DNA of 64,000 bases from positions 34,155 through 98,154 of the forward strand of contig NZ_FNNS01000014.1 of the NCBI RefSeq assembly GCF_900106795.1, written 5' to 3'. The notes beneath the pieces were generated by a model, which had not been told where the DNA came from, searched no databases, and saw only the letters and a program-made list of their open reading frames with translations. The translations under genes were made by a program, and so were the position numbers. The DNA comes from Aequorivita viscosa (lineage in GTDB: Bacteria; Bacteroidota; Bacteroidia; Flavobacteriales; Flavobacteriaceae). Of the stretch, positions 62,601 through 64,000 are shown piece by piece (positions within the stretch are counted from its first letter, which is position 1; every line of letters starts with the position of its first letter).

Positions 62601-63116
62601 CAGATTAAACCCGACTTTAAAGTGCTTGGACCGCGTTTTGGAAAAGACATGAAGGCCGTCGCAGCTGCTATTATGACTTTTGATCAGCAACAAATTAACA
62701 CTTTGGAAAAAGACGGTGAAATATCTGTTTCTATTAATGAAAAAATCACTACTTTGGCTCTTGAGGATGTAATTATAAGTTCTCAGGATATTGAAGGTTG
62801 GCTAGTTGCCAATGCCAACGGAGTAACTGTAGCTTTAGATGTAACGCTAACCCCAGATTTGCGAAACGAAGGAATAGCAAGAGAGTTGGTAAACAGAATT
62901 CAAAACTTACGAAAAGATAGTGGTTTTGAAGTGACAGATAGGGTTGAAATAACCTTACAAGAAGAAGAAAAATTAAAAGTAGCAGTTGACCAGTATTTTA
63001 AGTATATTAAGGAAGAAACATTAACAGAGGTTTTGCAGTTTCAACCTATAGTTGAAGAAGGAATAGAAATTGCTTTTGATGAGATTGAAACAAGAATTAG
63101 TATTAAAAAACATTAG
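59700..63116 (+). CDS. ileS: Isoleucyl-tRNA synthetase, type 2, with altered HIGH motif
   Basis: The 1138-residue class I synthetase has the signature PPSANGLPGIHHVMARAIKD. The HIGH position reads GIHH (residues 61-64) instead of HxGH. The editing domain has WTTTPWTLPSNTAL and GTGIVHTAPTFGADD. The second signature is KMSKR in GQKMSKRLGN. An anticodon domain and long C-terminal extension follow, as in the eukaryote-like IleRS2. It charges tRNA-Ile. ATG at 59712 (MENKFKEYKGLDLP) may be the true start. The DksA-like gene follows after 3 nt. Confidence 0.97.
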   Translation: MNNVMENKFKEYKGLDLPKVAEDILDFWKKENIFEKSISIREGSEPFVFFEGPPSANGLPGIHHVMARAIKDIFCRYQTQKGYKVDRKAGWDTHGLPIELGVEKELGITKEDIGNKISVEEYNAACKKAVMRYTDVWNNLTEKAGYWVDMENPYVTYEPKYMESVWWLLKEIYNKDLIYKGYTIQPYSPKAGTGLSSHELNQPGTYQDVTDTTVVAQFHAVAETLPDFLAEESNNIWFLAWTTTPWTLPSNTALTVGPKIDYVLVKTYNQYTFQPINVILAKNLVANQFSGKFEEKPNADALEAFKQGDKKIPYYIVKEFKGSDLVGIKYEQLLDYVLPYENPENAFRIISGDFVTIEDGTGIVHTAPTFGADDAKVAKEAEPEVPPMLVKDENGNLVPLVDLQGKFRPEMKELAGKYVKNEYYDDADVPEKSVDVELAIKLKTENKAFKVEKYVHSYPNCWRTDKPILYYPMDSWFIKVTSFRDRMHELNKEINWKPKATGEGRFGNWLANANDWNLSRSRYWGIPLPIWRTEDGKEELIIGSVEELMTEMDKSVAAGFMSKNIFEGFKAGDFSDENYNQIDLHKNIVDQIILVSPSGKPMKRESDLIDVWFDSGSMPYAQWHYPFENKEKVDTTWRKADFIAEGVDQTRGWFYTLHAIATMMFDDVAYKNVVSNGLVLDKNGQKMSKRLGNAIDPFEVINQYGPDATRWYMISNANPWDNLKFDQDGISEVRNKFFGTLYNTYSFFSLYANLDKFHYLEEDFPLEKRPEIDRWVLSELNTLIQKVDEYYAEYEPTKAVRAISEFVQENLSNWFVRLSRRRYWKGSYSDDKISAYQTLYTCLLTVAKLGAPVAPFFMDRLYKDLVAGTSGEAIESVHLTNFPIADISYIDKKLEHKMQKAQTISSLVLSLRQREKIKVRQPLQKIMIPVLEEAEREEILAVSNLIKSEVNVKEIELIDEGSGLLVKQIKPDFKVLGPRFGKDMKAVAAAIMTFDQQQINTLEKDGEISVSINEKITTLALEDVIISSQDIEGWLVANANGVTVALDVTLTPDLRNEGIARELVNRIQNLRKDSGFEVTDRVEITLQEEEKLKVAVDQYFKYIKEETLTEVLQFQPIVEEGIEIAFDEIETRISIKKH

Positions 63117-63119
63117 ATT

Positions 63120-63503
63120 ATGACAGAAACAGAAAAAACCAGATATACTGATGCAGAGCTAGAAGAATTTAAAGCGTTGATTAACGAAAAAATTAGAAAA
63201 GCTACAGAGCAGTTAGACCTTATTAAAAGTTCGTATAAAAACGACAGTAATAATGGTACAGATGATACATCGCCTACCTTCAAAGCTTTTGATGAAGGAA
63301 GTGAAGTAATGAGCAAGGAGGCAAATTCACAATTGGCTATCCGTCAAGAAAAATTTATCCGTGATCTTAAAAACGCCTTAGTGCGTATCGAGAACAAAAC
63401 ATACGGAATATGTAGAGTTACTGGCAATTTAATTAACAAGGAGCGTTTAAAGTTAGTTCCGCACGCTACCTTAAGTATTGAAGCTAAAAACATGCAGAAA
63501 TAA
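63120..63503 (+). CDS. DksA/TraR-type regulator without a complete zinc finger
   Basis: The 127-residue protein has an N-terminal coiled-coil hairpin (about 8-75) and a C-terminal globular part YGICRVTGNLINKERLKLVPHATLSIEAK. In classical DksA four cysteines bind zinc; here only one (Cys in GICRVTG) remains, and the others are Thr, Ser and Ala. The fold is evidently kept without metal, as is usual in Bacteroidetes. It binds the secondary channel of RNA polymerase. It is cotranscribed with ileS (3-nt gap). Confidence 0.9.
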   Translation: MTETEKTRYTDAELEEFKALINEKIRKATEQLDLIKSSYKNDSNNGTDDTSPTFKAFDEGSEVMSKEANSQLAIRQEKFIRDLKNALVRIENKTYGICRVTGNLINKERLKLVPHATLSIEAKNMQK

Positions 63504-63541
63504 TTGTTTGCGCATTTCGTCAAGAAATGTTGGAAAAATTA

Positions 63542-63606
63542 AACTGTCCGAAAATCGAATATAGCTAAGATAATTGACGGCTCCGATTTTCAGACAGTTT
63601 TTTCGT
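63542..63606 (+). terminator. Terminator of ileS and the DksA-like gene
   Basis: AACTGTCCGAAAATCG and CGATTTTCAGACAGTT form a 16-bp stem with a single mismatch, closing a 23-nt loop, followed by TTTTTT. Confidence 0.85.
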
Positions 63607-63616
63607 AATAATCAAC

Positions 63617-63649
63617 AAAGCTCTTAATCTATAAAAAATTAAGAGCTTT
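63617..63649. repeat. Perfect 12-bp palindrome next to the IS982 end
   Basis: AAAGCTCTTAAT (63617-63628) and ATTAAGAGCTTT (63638-63649) are exact complements with a 9-nt loop. It ends where the putative IS982 left end begins. Confidence 0.7.
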
Positions 63650-64000
63650 ACCCGTTGTGCATTATGATTTAAAAGAAAAAAGTTGTCCATATTACTGATA
63701 ATCAGTATCTTGTTTTAGCTATAAAACATTATATATGAACAACTTAAGTGCAAATTACGAAAGAATATTGGAAGTTTTAAGAAAAATATCAAAAGATCAA
63801 CTTTTACCCTATCAAAGGCGTGAACCAAAGCTCTGTGACTTGGAACTGATAAGTTTGAGTTTAACGGCTGAGTTTATGGGCATAGATAGTGAAAACGATC
63901 TTTTCAGAAAGCTTCCCACAACAATTTCTTCAAAAATTGAGCGAAGTGTATATAACCGAAGAAGGCGTGGGTTGGCTGACCATATAGATGGCATTCGATT
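63650..64000 (+). mobile_element. IS982-family element, left part (cut by window end)
   Basis: It starts at about 63650 with ACCCGTTGTGCATTATGATT, which looks like an IS982-type terminal repeat. The transposase gene begins 85 nt later. The right end is outside the window, so the inverted repeat and target duplication cannot be checked. Confidence 0.6.
63735..64000 (+). CDS. IS982-family transposase, N-terminal part
   Basis: ATG at 63735 opens a frame that continues past the window edge (88 residues seen). The start MNNLSANYERILEVLRKIS followed by LCDLELISLSLTAEFMGIDSENDLFRKLP and IERSVYNRRRRGLADHID matches the helical N-terminal region of Bacteroidetes IS982 transposases. The DDE catalytic domain is not in view, so intactness is unknown. 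Confidence 0.85.
   Translation, partial: MNNLSANYERILEVLRKISKDQLLPYQRREPKLCDLELISLSLTAEFMGIDSENDLFRKLPTTISSKIERSVYNRRRRGLADHIDGIR

Overview
The window is a chromosomal segment of a marine-type Flavobacteriia (Bacteroidetes), probably Flavobacteriaceae. The evidence is: AT-rich DNA; promoters of the TTTG...TAnnTTTG type; almost no Shine-Dalgarno sequences; a protein with a type IX secretion (T9SS) C-terminal sorting domain; a three-gene succinate dehydrogenase with a single cytochrome b558 subunit; ribosomal protein L21 carrying a C-terminal helix-hairpin-helix extension; and the eukaryote-like type of IleRS. The genus cannot be fixed from this sequence alone.

Layout. 1-1.7 kb: two M16 peptidase genes on the minus strand, one with the zinc motif and one without. 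2-3.5 kb: a small membrane protein, then rplU-rpmA with a good promoter and terminator. 3.6-8.2 kb: a transglutaminase-like protein and the sdhCAB operon. 8.4-13.5 kb: a methyltransferase, a 1155-residue outer-membrane protein and exonuclease III. 13.5-14.9 kb: an IS110-family element. 15-18.4 kb: an ALDH7-type aldehyde dehydrogenase, 3-hydroxyanthranilate dioxygenase and a lipoprotein isoaspartyl peptidase. 18.4-19.9 kb: a REP-type array of about 189-bp units around a Y1 (IS200-like/RAYT) transposase. 19.9-28.1 kb: alpha-2-macroglobulin plus penicillin-binding protein 1C. 28.1-28.6 kb: a second, transposase-free REP-like repeat. 28.8-30.3 kb: a T9SS-exported delta-60-repeat protein. 30.5-36.7 kb: a regulator followed by a complete RND tripartite efflux operon. 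36.9-44.9 kb: a frameshifted cutC, a CYTH protein, an SDR-like protein, dinB, an SH3 lipoprotein, a PAP2-beta-barrel protein, an MscS channel and a YeiH-type exporter. 45-50.3 kb: split transhydrogenase (pntAA/AB/B), an unknown protein, a GreA/Rnk-like protein and glutamate dehydrogenase. 50.8-58.6 kb: a small membrane protein, a sigma-54 two-component pair, a zinc-ribbon protein, an outer-membrane barrel, a PLP enzyme and DsbD. 58.9-64 kb: a lipoprotein, ileS, a DksA-like regulator and the start of an IS982 element.

Most of the window is core metabolism and envelope biology. Groups that work together are sdhCAB (respiration), pntAA-AB-B with glutamate dehydrogenase (NADPH and nitrogen balance), A2M with PBP1C (protection and repair of the envelope), and adaptor-pump-TolC with its regulator (efflux).

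The least conventional content is the repeat biology. Two REP-like families share one foldback design, and one of them contains the Y1 transposase, with a compensatory base change between units that supports the fold. An intergenic-type palindromic repeat has been translated in frame inside the A2M gene. The IS110 element has a non-coding leader that could hold a bridge RNA. The IleRS has a rearranged HIGH motif (GIHH). No CRISPR array, tRNA, rRNA or complete defence system was seen.
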